DNA from: Druceiella hillmani | Lineage: Eukaryota > Arthropoda > Insecta > Lepidoptera > Hepialidae | DNA: 64,000 nt | Assembly (NCBI GenBank): GCA_039881145.1 | Contig: JAYKKI010000138.1 | Span: forward strand, 487,501 to 551,500 | Reading direction: 5' to 3' | In this document: positions 11,545 through 29,099 of the stretch, one piece after another | Layout: each line of letters starts with the position of its first letter | Position numbering within the stretch: the stretch's first letter is position 1 | The notes under the pieces: generated by a model | What the model was told of the DNA's origin: nothing | The model's input: only the letters and a program-made list of their open reading frames with translations | Databases searched by the model: none | Program-made: the position numbers and the translations under genes

Positions 11545-14500
11545 GCTTTGATAGCGCAAAAGGTTATACGGAGAAGATTAAGCACACTCATTACCGTAAT
11601 CTACATCTAAATAGTTATTCATATATCAAAAACCCTGAAATTATAAATTTAAAAGTTGATGAAATTCTATAAAAATATACGTGACAATTTATGAGTTAAT
11701 AAAATAAATATTGCAAATTTTTTTGGAATTCTTTATAAGAAAGGCTATTAATCAAGTAAAATTCCCAGTGCGGTGATATGGTAAGCACTTAGGCATTTAT
11801 AAGCGTTTAATGGTATGTAGAAGTTTCATTAAATTATTTAAAAATATTAAGATTACTTTATGTCAACATTTTCAACAATATCTTTCGAATTGTATTATTT
11901 AGATTCTGTAACCTTACCACTTTCTCTTTTAATTTACATAATTTAGACTCCTAAAAATGTTTAGAGTACATAATTTAATCCCCAACATTTTTAGTGTGAG
12001 CTTTTGAGATACGAAGAAAGTAATATTTTTTATTATTCTACCAAACTTCTAGTCACTACGTAAAGCCGTTTCTGAGAAAAAGGCTGTGACACTCCGTTTG
12101 TTATCAACAAGTGATTAATCTAATAATGGTTCGTTTTTCCTTCTAAGGTTTGGAACCCTCGGAGTCTTGAAACAGAATATTATAAATGATAAAACGAGTT
12201 AGTTTCCTTGTGTTACTATCACACATTAATTACTAAAAGGAGGAGGACTGAAAGTCTCCTCGAATGAAAAATATCCTCTATGGTTCCTAAAAACATTATT
12301 GTGCAAAATTTGGTAAATATTGGTTTGGTAACCGGAGAAATAAGCGAAGAAATTCAGTTTCATGTCTCTAATATAAGTGAGTATATCAATAATTATTTAA
12401 TGTTGAATTGCATTCGTTTTATACTCCTGGATCTTACATTCGGATTATAAGATATTTACCTACCCTCATCATCTCTCAAATTATATTATTAGCGCTGCCC
12501 TAGATTTTTAAGTTTTTTGGTGGTCTGTACCCGAAAGGCCGGAATGAAACCTAATTGCTGAAGTAACGTCATGCGTCTGGTCCATCTATCCGTCTGCCAG
12601 AGGCTCCTAACTTCTAAGTGAATTAAGACTGGAATTTGAAAGTCATAATATGTATTTCCTTTATTATAAACTGGAAATTAAATTTAAAATTACATAATTT
12701 TTCGAGGTGCTCTCGTATATGCAAAGGATGGCTAATTTTTTTTCTGGGTGAGCATGTAGGATATCATGAGAATGAAATCTTTGAGTAATTTACAAATTTG
12801 TTTTTCAATTAATTTTTAACGATATGGTATATCGCCAAAATTTCCTCTTTCAAATTTATTCTCTTATAAGGCGTATTTCGAAACGTTTTTATTGTAATTA
12901 AATTTTGCGTTTTTTAGAGCTTTCGTCACCGTTATTCGTCACCATATACGGTTTGAATACGTGCATAATTTGAATCCAACTAAGTGATATTAAAAATATT
13001 TGTTTGCAGTTAATTTAATGGCCTCATTAAAATAGTTTGAATCTTTCTTGAAAAAAAAAATAATATAAACGCATTTACAAGATAAGACTAAGGTTCCAAA
13101 TTATATTTTATTAACATAATAGTAATTAATTATAAAAACATTAAAACTTCATATTATAATAATCAACTCATCAACATCATGTCGTCTCTATTTCAGTTTG
13201 TCAATTTACCAAGTAAATTGACAAACAACAATGATTTTTATAATACCTCTTTGAAAACTCTTTGAATATCATCTTATTCAAAATACAGTTCAAAAATGCA
13301 CGAGCGAGAAAACGCTAGCATAAAACTATACGTACAATCGACTTAGATGAATGACCTCACTAACTAAATGTCAGTAGGATATAACCTATACATAACCAAT
13401 GCCATTCGTGTTCCGTTTTAATAACTTATTTTTTTTCATCACTGACTTAAATTTAATTCCCGACGTCATCAAATGATCTGTATGGTGTATATGTTTTATG
13501 AGGTAATGAATGGATAATTAAGTAAAAATACGCAAGTGACTTGATACGAAAATTGACATCCCAATGAACGCTCAGATAATATTAACTGCTAGCTAACCGA
13601 ACACGATCGATCACTTCATCCCACACATAACATAGATCTGACTAAGTGGCCAATAAACTTAAAATATAAATATTAAATTATGGAAAGATGTAGAAAATAC
13701 CAACCAATATAAAGCAAATGACTTAACATGAAAGAAACAAGCTGAAGAGCTAAGCCAAAAGGAAACCGCGGTAATATTAACTGAACATTTTGAAATCGAC
13801 ATCTATGTAGTTTTACCTATTTACTAATCTATCACTACATTTTTACTACTCTAGCTTCCAGGCAATAAAGGTGGGCTGCGTAGAATTTACAGAAACTATA
13901 TAAATGCTAAACACAACAGCCAGAGTCTAAACGAAATTTTTAAAAGTTTATAGACGAAGCTGAAAATTTATGTATATACACTTAGTTCCACTGTTTTTAA
14001 TTTTAGATCACCAAAAAAACGGTGAATATTTTATGAGAATATGGGCTTTAAGTAAACTAGTTTTAGACAGATAAGGATAATATCTTGTGTCTTCTTTAAA
14101 AGTTGGTCTATAATTTAATATCATAGACGGAATATGAGGATAGAAAAGGTGAAAGGAGACCAAAAAACATTTTCATGCGGTACAGAAATATAATTTTTTT
14201 AGAAAATATGGAAAATAATAATTTAGCAATTGACGACCATAAAAGGGCAAAAAATTAAGTAGAATGCAAATAAGTTACAAAAATAATTAATATCGATCGT
14301 TGAATGTGTAGCCATTTCCTAAACTAAATAAAAATAAACTTAACTAACATTGGCATTCATTCTCTTGTTTTCAAAGCAAATGTCTTCCACCCTAAATGGA
14401 TTTTACGTGATTTTTTCTATTATCTTTTCAGGCCTGGAAATTTTGTGAATAATTACCTATATTTCGGCTGTATACAGCGGATATATAGGGACACAATGTA

Positions 14501-16600
14501 AATTTCATCATGCTGACTTTATGAGTTCCGTAAAAGTAGTCGCTGGTAAAAATACACTATGATTGTCGACAAAAGTACATATTTGATGGCTGTCAATTAC
14601 TTTTAGGCATTATCCTGTTTTTGCTTGTTTTTGATTTCGTGTTTTCTCATAAAAAGTTTCATAAAAAAAGTCTCGTAAAAATATTTTTCACATAAACTCA
14701 GACACAATATCACATATCACATACATTATTCCCACAAAGGCAATTATGAAGAAATATGTTCTTTGGTTACGACTTGGCAATTCTTTTGTCATACAAATCT
14801 AGTCTCCTCTGCGGCAGACAAAATTGTAGAAAATATTATTTGCTAACACAAATGACTTGCAAAAGAAATGAAAAGACTTAGGTCGTGCCTTATTAGATAA
14901 CTTCTCATTGAATAGAACCCATTTGAAATTTCGTCCTTTAAGTGACCTCTCTTTCGATCAACTATTCGCATGATATTGTAATCTGTACGCGATATGAATA
15001 ACAGTGGCTTATTAATAGTGAATAGGAGGTTGATAAAGAAATGAATATCTCTATGGAGTTGAATTTTGTCACGCACATCTTATGATTATTTTCGTAACTA
15101 CTCCAGAATTTGTTGCCTATGTTGCCGAATAGTATACAATAGGACTAAGATGAGTGTCGTTATACCCGACGGGAGTGAAAGAGGATTGTCTGTTCGTACG
15201 TATTCATATTTATATTATCGCGAATATCTGAAAAATTAAGGTATAAAGATTCATCGTTATAGTTTATTTAAAACTTTCACGTAAGTGTCTAAAATACATA
15301 TTTGTAAGGGAAAACATGTTTTGCATGTTTTTCAGTATATTATAGCCTAATATTATGAAAAAAAATTTTGAGACAATTGTAATCAACAACTTCATATATT
15401 AGATATGGAAGCTATACAATTTTTTACAAATACTTAATTTACCCTCCCTTAACATTTTCTTACAAATATTTTTGAGCGTTACGTATTGAGATATATGTGC
15501 GTTTAGCGAAATCTTTTTACTGAATTTCACGTCTTCACGTCTAGAGATCTATCAGGTCTCTTTTTATTCGTATCCACAATGTGCTAATTATTCATTGTGA
15601 CGTTGCTGAATTATTGGATGAGAAAAAAATAATGCTTCACGTTCATTATATTTAAATAGTTAAGATGAATAGGAATAAAAAAACCATGATTTTTCGACTT
15701 CAGTTAAACATAAGCACCATGATAAACGTGTGTTTTTAAAGCATAATTATATATTAATAAAGAATATTTAAGCATCATGCATTGTACACAGCCCGCAGAA
15801 GGAAACACCGCAATAAGAAAGAAGAAGAAGGATAGGTTAAGCTGTACATCTTTTTTACTTTCTCATATAGCGGTGCTGCTTCCTGCTGGTCGTTAAAGAT
15901 GAATGTAAAGTGTTTAAGAGTCGAGTACTGGATGTCTGAAATATATATTGACTTATCGAACACCATGGCCAAGTTTACCTACTATAACATTTTGCACTAA
16001 TCCATATCATGTTTCGCTCTCCATTCAAGCTGATTCAACTGATATAATGTGAAAATTTTCAACTTTTATTACTTGATTTTAATTGATTATATTAATTAAA
16101 TGACAAAAAATAATGAAAACTTCATATTCAATATTATTTAAATTAATAAATGAGTATCAGAACAATTGTTCTAATGTTTCAATTATTCGAAAAAACCTGT
16201 GTTGCGAAGCAAAATTTACTTCAATAAGAGCTTCTACAAGCAACGACCGTTATATATGTGATCGTTACTAATTAACATCTTGTTTTAAGTTAAATTCTGT
16301 ATAGTATAAAATATTGCCGCTCTGACGCTGATAAACTTCATTTGTTTTACCCAAATAAAGCCAATTGGGTTGTCTTTTCAAACACGAAAAAGCACAGCAA
16401 TTTGCTTAAAGTATGTCGAAATTGTAAACGGGGCCTAAACAAACTCGACAACCGAGAATGATGATTTCAAGCAATAAACAAATTACTTTATGTGCTATGG
16501 TGGTAAAGAGAAATTGTGAAAATAAAAATATTTTAAAATATTTATGTAAATACACTGAGAATTAGAGATAAACTTATTTTTGCGTTGATTTGAGTAATTT
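11545..16600. other. A+T-rich background with small structures
   Basis: Apart from the repeat at 12,062-12,163, this holds a perfect 14-bp inverted repeat with a 3-base loop at 13,196-13,226 (GTTTGTCAATTTAC) and a balanced pocket at 15,859-15,935. In that pocket the minus strand is open after a TATATTTCAG acceptor for 77 nt (beginning DIQYSTLKHF), with only a weak GTAAAA donor. The 65-codon minus frame at 15,775-15,972 covers the same pocket. Nothing else is seen. Confidence 0.3.
12062..12163 (+). repeat. dispersed GACA/GGTTCC-type repeat, copy 1
   Basis: TTTCTGAGAAAAAGGCTGTGAC is followed by a spacer and then ATGGTTCGTTTTTCC and GGAACCCT. The same order of words (a TGAGAAAA block, a purine-rich or GACA tract, AAGGGTTCC, a T-rich spacer, then a second GGAACCCT- or GGTTCC-like word) recurs at 17,064-17,148, 25,878-25,972, 31,261-31,330 and 55,089-55,159. 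From memory this resembles a short interspersed repeat common in insect genomes. Confidence 0.45.
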
Positions 16601-16624
16601 GTACGGAGTTCCCATGATTTCTTC

Positions 16625-16670
16625 ATAAGTCTAACTAGATGTTATAAATAAGTCTAACTAGATGTTATAA
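16625..16670 (+). repeat. exact 23-bp tandem duplication
   Basis: ATAAGTCTAACTAGATGTTATAA occurs twice in direct succession with no visible difference, suggesting a recent slippage or end-joining event. Confidence 0.9.
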
Positions 16671-16713
16671 AATCGACTATTACTCAAAAACTAGAAGATA
16701 TTACTTAGCTGTG

Positions 16714-16923
16714 CTACTTATCTTTAAATTTTGTTGTATATACCTCTACTATGAATACTTTTAAATTATTCAATAATAGCGGTATAGCTGGTAGGGGGCT
16801 GGGATCAGTAATCCTTACAAAAATGTCCATTATAACGTTTAATATTTCGTAAACGGACCCTTGCGTCGAAAAAAGTTCATAACACACTCTATTATTTTTG
16901 AGAGACCAATTCAACGATACTCT
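16714..16923 (-). other. open frame behind a good acceptor; uncertain exon
   Basis: On the minus strand, CCCATTTCGCAG ending near 16,924 is a good 3' splice-site match. The following frame is open for about 70 codons to a TAG at the low end, with a proline-containing segment (ITDPSPLPAIPLL). No donor, start codon or known domain is seen, and frames of this length occur by chance here. Confidence 0.15.
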
Positions 16924-17063
16924 GCGAAATGGGGTATGTGAAACAAATCACTAGCCCTTTACAAGTACGGAAGATACCCTAAAAATTAAAGGTTAATTTC
17001 ACAACTTTTTAGGCGTTATAGATATGTAAACATGTATGTACAGCACCTATAACAAATAGGTGT

Positions 17064-17148
17064 ACAGATAGACAGGTAGATAAACAGATAGACTGTCACG
17101 TTGAAACTATAAGGGTTCCTTCTATTGCTTTCTAATCTAGGGTTCCAA
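17064..17148 (+). repeat. dispersed GACA/GGTTCC-type repeat, copy 2
   Basis: A degenerate ACAGATAGACAGGTAG tract is followed by TATAAGGGTTCC and then AGGGTTCCAACAG. Same word order as the copy at 12,062. Confidence 0.45.
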
Positions 17149-17557
17149 CAGACTGACTGAAATAAATAGAAGTTTTCCCCTATTTTATCAAGACAACTTA
17201 CTGTATCTTTGAGAGTAAAATGATAGCAAGTTCTATATGGTTTCATTTCCATGAAGCAAATCTAAAATTAATAATGCAATTCGCACTGGCGTACTGCGAT
17301 ATTGCATATAAATCTTGGACTCAAAATGCTGGCTGCATTTTAAAAAATCACACCGCTGAGACATCTCGCTAGTTTCTTTTATTTTTACACAGTTATTTAT
17401 TCGACGTCCCGAGAGAACTGAAAAAAAATGAACAATTTAGAACTTACAGTATTTTTGTCTTACATAATTAAGCACCACATTAACGCCTGTTGTATATATA
17501 TTTTATTATAAATTGTTGTATATATATTTTCTATCCTTTTTATCTCCCATATATAAC

Positions 17558-17561
<4 letters not shown>

Positions 17562-17613
<52 letters not shown>
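17562..17613. repeat. (AT)n microsatellite
   Basis: An uninterrupted AT run of about 26 units. The 74-codon frame across it is an artefact. Confidence 0.95.
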
Positions 17614-17616
<3 letters not shown>

Positions 17617-17719
17617 TACCTATAACCTATGATACGAAAAACTCGTATATATTCATCGTTTTATCGGATAGTCTTATGATAATTTTGAACGACTTTTTAC
17701 TTAAAAAAGATTGACTTAA

Positions 17720-20040
17720 TCAAATTAATAGGCGGGCAATAATAAAATAGTATTTATTATTGACTCTTTATATAATTTATCCAAAATTGACCCAGTCGCT
17801 CTTTCTTAAATAAACAATCGTTAAAGGAATCACAGGAGAAAGGAGAATAAATGTAAGTTCTGTTATATTGTAAATATAACAGAAAAACTTAAATAAAAAA
17901 TTACTTAAATATTTATATTTCACTTTTAAATACATAATAAAATAATTTAATTATATATACATAAGAATGATAAAATAATATCTATATTAACACCATCCCA
18001 CAAACCGTGTCAAAAACTCGTCTGAGATTCTTTTAACTTTTTGCAGTGTTGTCCCTTTTTATACACTTTTTAATTAATTTTCACTCAGATTTATAAAACA
18101 CACTCGCATCTGTTTCAAGACATTCATCAAACCAATCGAAATTTTAAATTATTTCGGTCTCACCGACCGTTGGTAACTTCAATAACTCGCTTATACCTTA
18201 CAGGGAAAATTTTAATGAAAGCATTAAAAGCTAATCGCAAAATGTAATGTTACTTTATTACGGTCCCACAGACCGCATATAGTCCAAGCGCTCCCTTAAA
18301 ATTCCTATTCGGATCAAGGCAAACTTTCTTATGAATGACCAATAAAACCAATTTTAATGTTGTTTTTACGCGAACTCATGGATCACATCCCTTTTTGTAT
18401 TAGATTGCGAGGAAAACCGCTTTGCACTTTCCTTCGAATAATGTTATAAAAACTCATAGGCGTAATCAAACTCGGAAAAAAATTACACTGGCTCCTTTCA
18501 CGCTCAAATGATTATTAACTTTCAAATGAAAGCGATGAAACAATTTAGATTTTAAAATGTCCAAATAAACAACACTTTATTCGAATATCATGAATCCATT
18601 TAAAATTATAAAAAAAATTAATGTCAGTGACAAAACAACTAATTTTTTTATTTTTTACTTAGAAGAAAGGGCAAATGGAGAACCCATAAGCGTCAAAAAT
18701 AAAGCTCCTTTGCACATTAGTATTCCGAAATATTAAGGTTTTTGGCCAATAAAAGCGAGGCAATTTTATTGATAGTTTTAATATTCTAAATGTGATAAGA
18801 CTATCAACTTTCATACTTTTTATCTCAGTTTCTATATTTCTGTACTAATATATAAACCAGGAAGCCTTTTTTGTTTATTTGTTTGTTTATTCACGGTTAC
18901 CGTTGTAATCTTAATCTTTAATCTCAATAATCACAAAACAGAATTCAAAAGTTAAATTTGTACTAGAAAATATATAGTTTGAGAAAGATTATAGAGTTTT
19001 TATCATCACCATATGGGTAGTCACTGAATACTGCATAAACTGTGCAAGGTAAAAAGAGAAAGACGAGCTTATTTATTGATTGATCATTATAAGTATTGCC
19101 GAAGATAAGAACGCAAAATAGCAATATTCTCTCAGTCGTTTGATTAGTGGATACTCGGAATATGGTCGTAAAATCTGAAAACGGAAACTTTAATGAGGCG
19201 AGACCTTAAAGGTGAATGTACAAATATTGGGTAAACGGAACGTCATTTATATTTAAACGCCACTGATTAGAATTTATCCATTAATATTGGAACGAACGAA
19301 TTCAACAAGTATTTCCGGAGGTCATATACGCGTACAGTCGCAATTTCACGAAACTATGTACTTCCATTTACATCATGATATGGAAGTAAAAACATTTTAT
19401 TGAATATTTTTTAACCCCACATATGTAATGTACTTACGTGTGGTATCGACGTTACGCGTTTGATGTACCAACACAGATGCGCACGATTCTGGCTCATCAT
19501 CAGTTTGAATTGGAAGTAATTAAAGTAAACAAAAGTAAGCCTTTACGTTTGCGTTAAACTATTATCAGATTAATAAACGTATTCCAGGTCTACGCAATTA
19601 AGCATACCGTTACTTTTTTATGAATAATTTATTTGTATTTGGTCTTCTGAAATATTATGTATATACTGCATAAATTAAACTTTGCAATTATTAAGTAAAA
19701 AAAAATATAAAATAAAAATATATACATGAATTAAAAACCAATCATCGAAAAGTTAAAAAAAATAACATGGTGAAAAAGTATCTGAAAAATTAAAAACAAT
19801 TCGAAATTTTCAACACAAAAAGAAGCTTGTCCAGCCGCAGATTGCTTCAAATTTTCAAATAAAAAAAATTATAATCTAAACAGCATTTTTTTTTATTCTT
19901 TTATTATAGCACTCTAAGGCATATGTTATATATAAATCCATTATATTATAGAACTTCTTTTTACCTTGATAGAATCATATTTAATTTTTATCTTGCGTAC
20001 CTATAAACAACTATCCAAATTCATAAAAGCAAAAGAGAGA
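17720..20040. other. A+T-rich background with paired CGGTC hairpins
   Basis: Two 15-nt hairpins of identical design (CGGTC, 5-nt loop, GACCG) stand 106 bp apart at 18,155-18,169 and 18,261-18,275 inside a 0.6-kb stretch (about 18,000-18,600) that is more complex than its surroundings and may be an interspersed repeat. A balanced pocket at 19,190-19,545 has no repeat or coding character and is a weak regulatory-element candidate. Confidence 0.35.
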
Positions 20041-20045
20041 AAAAG

Positions 20046-20132
20046 TTCTGTTGTCGCTTCCACCTTTCCACACACGCGGTTCATCATCCACTGCTCTGTG
20101 GATTGTGTGCGATCGGTGACTGAGTTGTAAGT
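20046..20132 (+). other. GC-elevated patch ending in a consensus splice donor
   Basis: About 48% GC over 20,041-20,100 by count, followed by GAGTT|GTAAGTATT at 20,127. One plus-strand frame is open through it. It could be an untranslated first exon or a short coding exon. No promoter element or partner exon is seen. Confidence 0.15.
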
Positions 20133-20509
20133 ATTTACTGGTGAACCCTCATTTTATATTAACATTACAATAATTTCGGAGGCCTAATTTTATGTTTAAA
20201 AGTCACCAATGAATTAATTCTCTATAGATATGTGATGATACCACACTTAATAGATTTTACTATATACTTTTTTCACTTGTGAATGAAGGTCGGTGACAGA
20301 TGTTACAAAGCTGCTTGAAGGCTTGCATCTTCCGAAGGAGATATTCCGTCAAAAGGTCTTACTAAATATTTTGAATTAAATTTGAAAAGAGCTTCTTACG
20401 AACTCACTCTAGGTGTAGGAAAACATTCTTGAAGTGAAAACTTCTTTAGGCGCACCGTGCACTCACAACATCACTCAAACTGGAGCGTCATGCTCGGTTC
20501 GATGACCTG

Positions 20510-20603
20510 AATCGAGAAAATTTGGCTCCCTTCGACATCGGCCAAGCGAGGTCACTAATCGAGTAAACTCGGATCCCTTTGGTATCTGTAAAGCAAGTTC
20601 ACT
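20510..20603 (+). repeat. 47-bp minisatellite, two copies
   Basis: AATCGAGWAAA begins copies at 20,510 and 20,557. Both continue with TCCCTT, ATCNG, AAGC and TCACT in register, with period 47. The preceding 200 bp may hold more degraded copies. The 15 bases AATCGAGTAAACTCG (20,557-20,571) recur exactly, in reverse complement, at 62,915-62,929. Confidence 0.75.
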
Positions 20604-20609
20604 GTCTAA

Positions 20610-23600
20610 TGCGAGGTGGTTTTATTTTTGGTTAATATTTATTTAAATATAACACATATAACTGTGAAAATATTAAAACGATGAAGCTACGAAAAACGGA
20701 CAGATGAATATAAAGGAATTATAAGTTTGAGGAGTTTTATTTCAGAATAGTAAAACGGTAGAAAAAACAAGAGGTAAATTAACTTAAATCTTAATACTGA
20801 TACTTTGGGTAAGTTTGTAAGAAATAAAAAGAGATTTAGGTATTATAACAGCACCCAAATTCTTTGCCTAATCGTAAATCCAACAGCTAAACAAGTCAAC
20901 AAACATTTTTAATGAGATGAAACTCCCTTAAGTTTTACATTTATTTTCCTCAATTAAATATTATTTTAATTATATTATATACCAGATATACAATATATAA
21001 CAGACTTTATATTTACCACCAATTACTTATTTTTAATTATATCACTATTATAACCAGATTTATTTAGCTTTTGCTGTCTTGTTATACGTATAAGTATGCA
21101 ACTAATATATCTATTACCATATTATTTCATACTAAAATTGATTATAAAGCATTTACGTTTAAACTAATGTCACGAAAAGCTGTTTTTTAGAATCCTTTCA
21201 ACTGAAATCCCTGTCGGCTTATAAAGAATTCAACAGTGCATTCTTTGTCAAATTGACAGACGATTTTTTGTACGCACCGTTTATTTAATCATTAATAAAT
21301 GTATAGTAAAGTGCCAGAATATTTCCAAAGTTAGGTGCCATATATATGTAAAATTAAAAAAATCCTGAAGTGAATTTGTATGCATATTTTTTCAAACTTT
21401 CTATATTTTGTCTTATATCGAAGTGGTATGACCTAAATGTTTTTTTTTATAATAATGACGAAATTACCAAGTCCTGCTGCAAGACAACTAAACTTTACAA
21501 GTTAAAAAAAATTGTGAAAAATATCGCTTTATATATAATCCATTTGATAACCTAAACATCTTCGTTAATTATTTGTATAATAGTGATAATTATTAATATT
21601 ATCGGATATAAACATTATTTATACGGCTTCGGTTATTAAGTATGGGGAATTTTAGATAAATTAATAAAATGTACTTGATATTTCAAAAACAACTTTTATA
21701 ATAAAAACTTGACAGTGCCACCTATATCCTGTGATCCAAATGTTACGTTAATTTTAATAAATAACGCGGATAGCGTTTCAATGGACTAACGTTGCGAATT
21801 TTCTTCGTCAATATCAGAATCCAAAATATCAATCTGAGTTTAAATTCCGTGCTCTGTTTCTATAATAGTAATTTTTTTCATAAGTTAACAACATTTCGCT
21901 CTTTCCGAATGATTTCAATCACGCTTGAGGTGATATACTTCGTGTAACAGAAATGTATTCCTTAAAATTAGTTAATCGAATCTTTAAAATACCGCGTTTT
22001 CTAATTAAATTTCCCATTATTAATTTTTTCTCTTTTACCTTTAATGATACATCGTCTAATTTGTATTTATTCATTGTTAAATTGAATAATTTAACTATGT
22101 AAATAAGCAGATTGAAGTAATATTATCATGAGTTAAACTGCATATCATAATTAATATTAATCAAGAATTAAAGTAAATTTAGGATTATGATTTATAGAAT
22201 ATTTTACGTAAGTAATCCCTTTATTTCTTAGAAATTTACTTTCAAGCATATTAAATTATTGAAATAAATGAATGTTAAGAATGATAATTTAATTGACCTT
22301 GAAGTAGGAACGTGAAAAGAAGTTATTTTTCTCAAAAATGTAATGAGCGTAGATGGAGCTGCACAATGATGAAGATTAAAGTGAATGATGGAGAGAAAAT
22401 TATAGAAAAGGGTATTTCTCTTTTGTTCGACTTTGTCCAATTTTTGCTGTATCTGCTCATTCAATCCTAAGATTGCACAGTTCTGTCACGGTAGTTACTT
22501 ATATTCGTGCCGAATGGCGAAACAAAGAAAACCCAATGTTTGAGTAATGTATGTTTATAGCTTAGTATAATTGTATATTGGAAAACGATAAAGTATTAAT
22601 GTATTGAGGTGTGCCCACGAGGCTGTTACCCCATCGCAAGCCAATAATGTAGTCATAATCTTAATTTTCCCAGGAGAATACTGAATTGAATTCTCAATTT
22701 TAATAGTTTATTTTACTAAACCAAGCCATTAGTTGGATTGTGAGTCTAAGGGTGGAATAATTATTCCTAGAGAAATCTATTTCCATACGGAACATGCAAT
22801 AATTTTGTAACTTTTAATGCGTTTAAATATAAATTACTCTTTTATTTTTAAAAGAATTAATTCTATTTCGATTATTTTTAAGTCAAATGATACCCCAAAA
22901 AATATTCTAATATGGGACTAAGCATTTTTTCTATATTTAAACCAGGTGGTGAATTAATATAAAGTTTAATGAAGTCTCTGCTGCGATTAAATACTGGAAA
23001 ATATTTCTTCTTTGAATCTATTTGTGTTTTCAAAAACAAAATACTTCTGATCTTCCAAAACATGCATTTTTTTTTCTCTTTATATACTTTTTTATCGCAA
23101 TACATACACAAATGGGTCTGTACGTAAAATTTTAACAATATTGCGTTAGAAATTTACGATATTCCAAAAAATATACATAATAGAACAGCCCCACGCTATT
23201 TTGCGGATTTCTTCATTTAAAAAACATGAAAAATCTGGGTTGTAAAATATGGCCGGAAGATAACAGGAAAATTATAGCGATTTCTTAAAATTATACCTTT
23301 TTAAATAAGCGACATGGTTGTATGCCTGTGATAAATATAAGAGAAAATTAATTTTTTTTTTTGAACAATTAATATTTTTAATTACTTTTTATATATCTAG
23401 AAAGTTTATATAGATTCGATTGAGATATGGCAAAAAGAAACACTTTTATTTTGGCGGAACACTATTTGTCCATCCCTATCTATCACAATATTGTAGTTTT
23501 GGCAATTCTTTTAAGTTTTCAGTCTTTAAAAAGGAAACTTTGGGAGTAAATGATCCATTAAAAATTTCAATTAACAAATATCAAAATACTAGGAATATAA

Positions 23601-23870
23601 TTGTAATAGGCCCCTTCGTACGGGTGAAGTGGAACTGAAAATTTTTTTTCTTCCTATCACTGGGTTGAGTACCGTTGGCTAGGTTTTTGAAAATAAAATT
23701 TTTAAAAGACCTACGCAAAGATGTTCAAGTTTCATTTTCTAAGTTTTTATTTACCATTTTTCATTTTTATGCCACGCTCGCGAAATACTAAGTTTCAAAA
23801 TGCTATATAATATGTTAGCCCTTTCCACTTTTCCAACTATGAGTTTCAACTATGACTAAGAATATACATG
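20610..23870. other. A+T-rich background
   Basis: No gene called. The minus-strand frame at 22,228-22,464 contains a Q/K/E-rich stretch (NEQIQQKLDKVEQKRN) that could form a short coiled coil but lacks convincing splice sites. The rest is featureless. Confidence 0.3.
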
Positions 23871-23876
23871 TTAAGT

Positions 23877-25721
<1,845 letters not shown>

Positions 25722-27374
25722 AGGGTGCAAATGTTTGAAATTCTAAAATAAATATTTTTAAAATCTTTATAATATGTGCTCTCAATTGATATTTTACATG
25801 GCAAAGAGAATTTAAAAAAAATGAATTTAAAAAAAAAATAATATAAATATTTATGCGTATTAACTTTCTATATCAAACGGTTCCTGAGAAAAACGTCTTT
25901 AAGAAACAAAGGAATGATCAGTGATCTTATAATCTGTGTTTCCTTTTTAAGGAGCGGGAATCCAATAAAAGAAGAGGCATTAATTAGGTAATAATATGTT
26001 AATTAATCTAACAATGTTGAGTAAAACTATTGTGATTTTTATCTAATTAATATTTAAAAAAGCCCCATGGAGTGTGATTCAATGTTCTTCTACGACTATG
26101 AATTTTATAACGGTATGAACACAAGGAAAACCGTTTCAGTATTTTTTCCGTACTGTTTGATTTTTAAAATCTTTTGCAAATCAGTTACCAATAACATAAA
26201 TTACAATTGCATTAAGTTTCATTAAAATATATTTAGTAGTCTTTACACGACATATTTTCAGAAAGATTTAAGGACAAACAGGTATAAATTTTAAACAGTA
26301 TTACTTCAGTTTCTGTTAAATCCTTTTTGATCAATTTCTTTACTGTAAATTTGTGACCCTTCTTGTAATTCTACTATATTTGAAGATTAATAATGTAAAT
26401 CTAAAATTAAATAAATATAAACTATACTTAGAAAAATAGTGTTCCTTACCTTTAGCCGCCCACATATACTATTAATAGTAATGCACTCCGCCCGTCTGTT
26501 GCATTACTGCTGACAGCATTAATGTCATGTAACATCATACGGGGTTGGGTTGGTTTCGAATGAATCAAATGATAAATTTAGAAAAACGAAAATTGTTCCC
26601 TACAACGTGAGAAGTATTTTTTCTCGGAAAACTTTTCATCTAAAACGAATAATTCAGCAGTTATAAAGATATAAATAATTACGTTTTCCGTAACAATTAC
26701 TTGCGGAAGAATTTTTCAATCTAGATAATTCAACTTATATCAAATTTTCAACGTTCATGAATATTTCAGATTTTTCTAAGCAATCCTTTTCGTGATTAAC
26801 TGGGGGTTTACATCAATTTTTCGGCATTTTTGGCGAAAAATGTTTAATCATTTCGTGAAAAATACATTGCATGTATTCTTGAATTTGTACTTCTATAAGT
26901 CTTCAATTAACACCTTATTAGATCCCCTTTATTTCTCAATGTATCTTCTGAAATTAACTCTCGAATCATAGCTGAACTTTTTATGCTTCACCACTATATT
27001 TCAAACATTTACGTCGAATAGTTTTAAAGAAAATCGTATGTAACAGGCACCACTCAATTTTAAAAAGTTTAATTCCAAATCATGGATATCCAAGTATTTT
27101 AATTCCTCAAATATTAAATATTTTCTATCTGATTCAAAAACAAACCAAACCACAAATTTAATCGTGAGATAGCATCGTAGTATATTGTAACATACTCACG
27201 AAGTATTGATTAAAACCAAATATTTCAATTTCAAACCTTATATTCCATATTTCGCTTTCATTTATTCAAACAATCGTATTTGAACATCGGGATTGCTAGT
27301 GGTATAAATAATATTTGTGTCAAACCAGTGTTTTTCTGTTTATTACGTGTTTCAATTTAAATTTATTTCGATGT
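25722..27374. other. spacer between the inverted copies
   Basis: About 1.65 kb that is not repeated between the arms. It holds a degenerate GACA/GGTTCC-type repeat (25,878-25,972) and a slightly GC-richer patch at 26,450-26,560. No gene is seen. Confidence 0.6.
25878..25972 (+). repeat. dispersed GACA/GGTTCC-type repeat, copy 3
   Basis: CGGTTCCTGAGAAAAACG is followed after a spacer by CTTATAATCTGTGTTTCCTTTTTAAGG and GGGAATCC. It matches the word order of the copy at 12,062, but the central words are more worn. Confidence 0.3.

Positions 27375-29099
<1,725 letters not shown>

Noticed and set aside
20496..20507. GGTTCGATGACC as a tRNA or SINE B box
   Set aside because: One base too long against the B-box form, and no A box at the proper distance.
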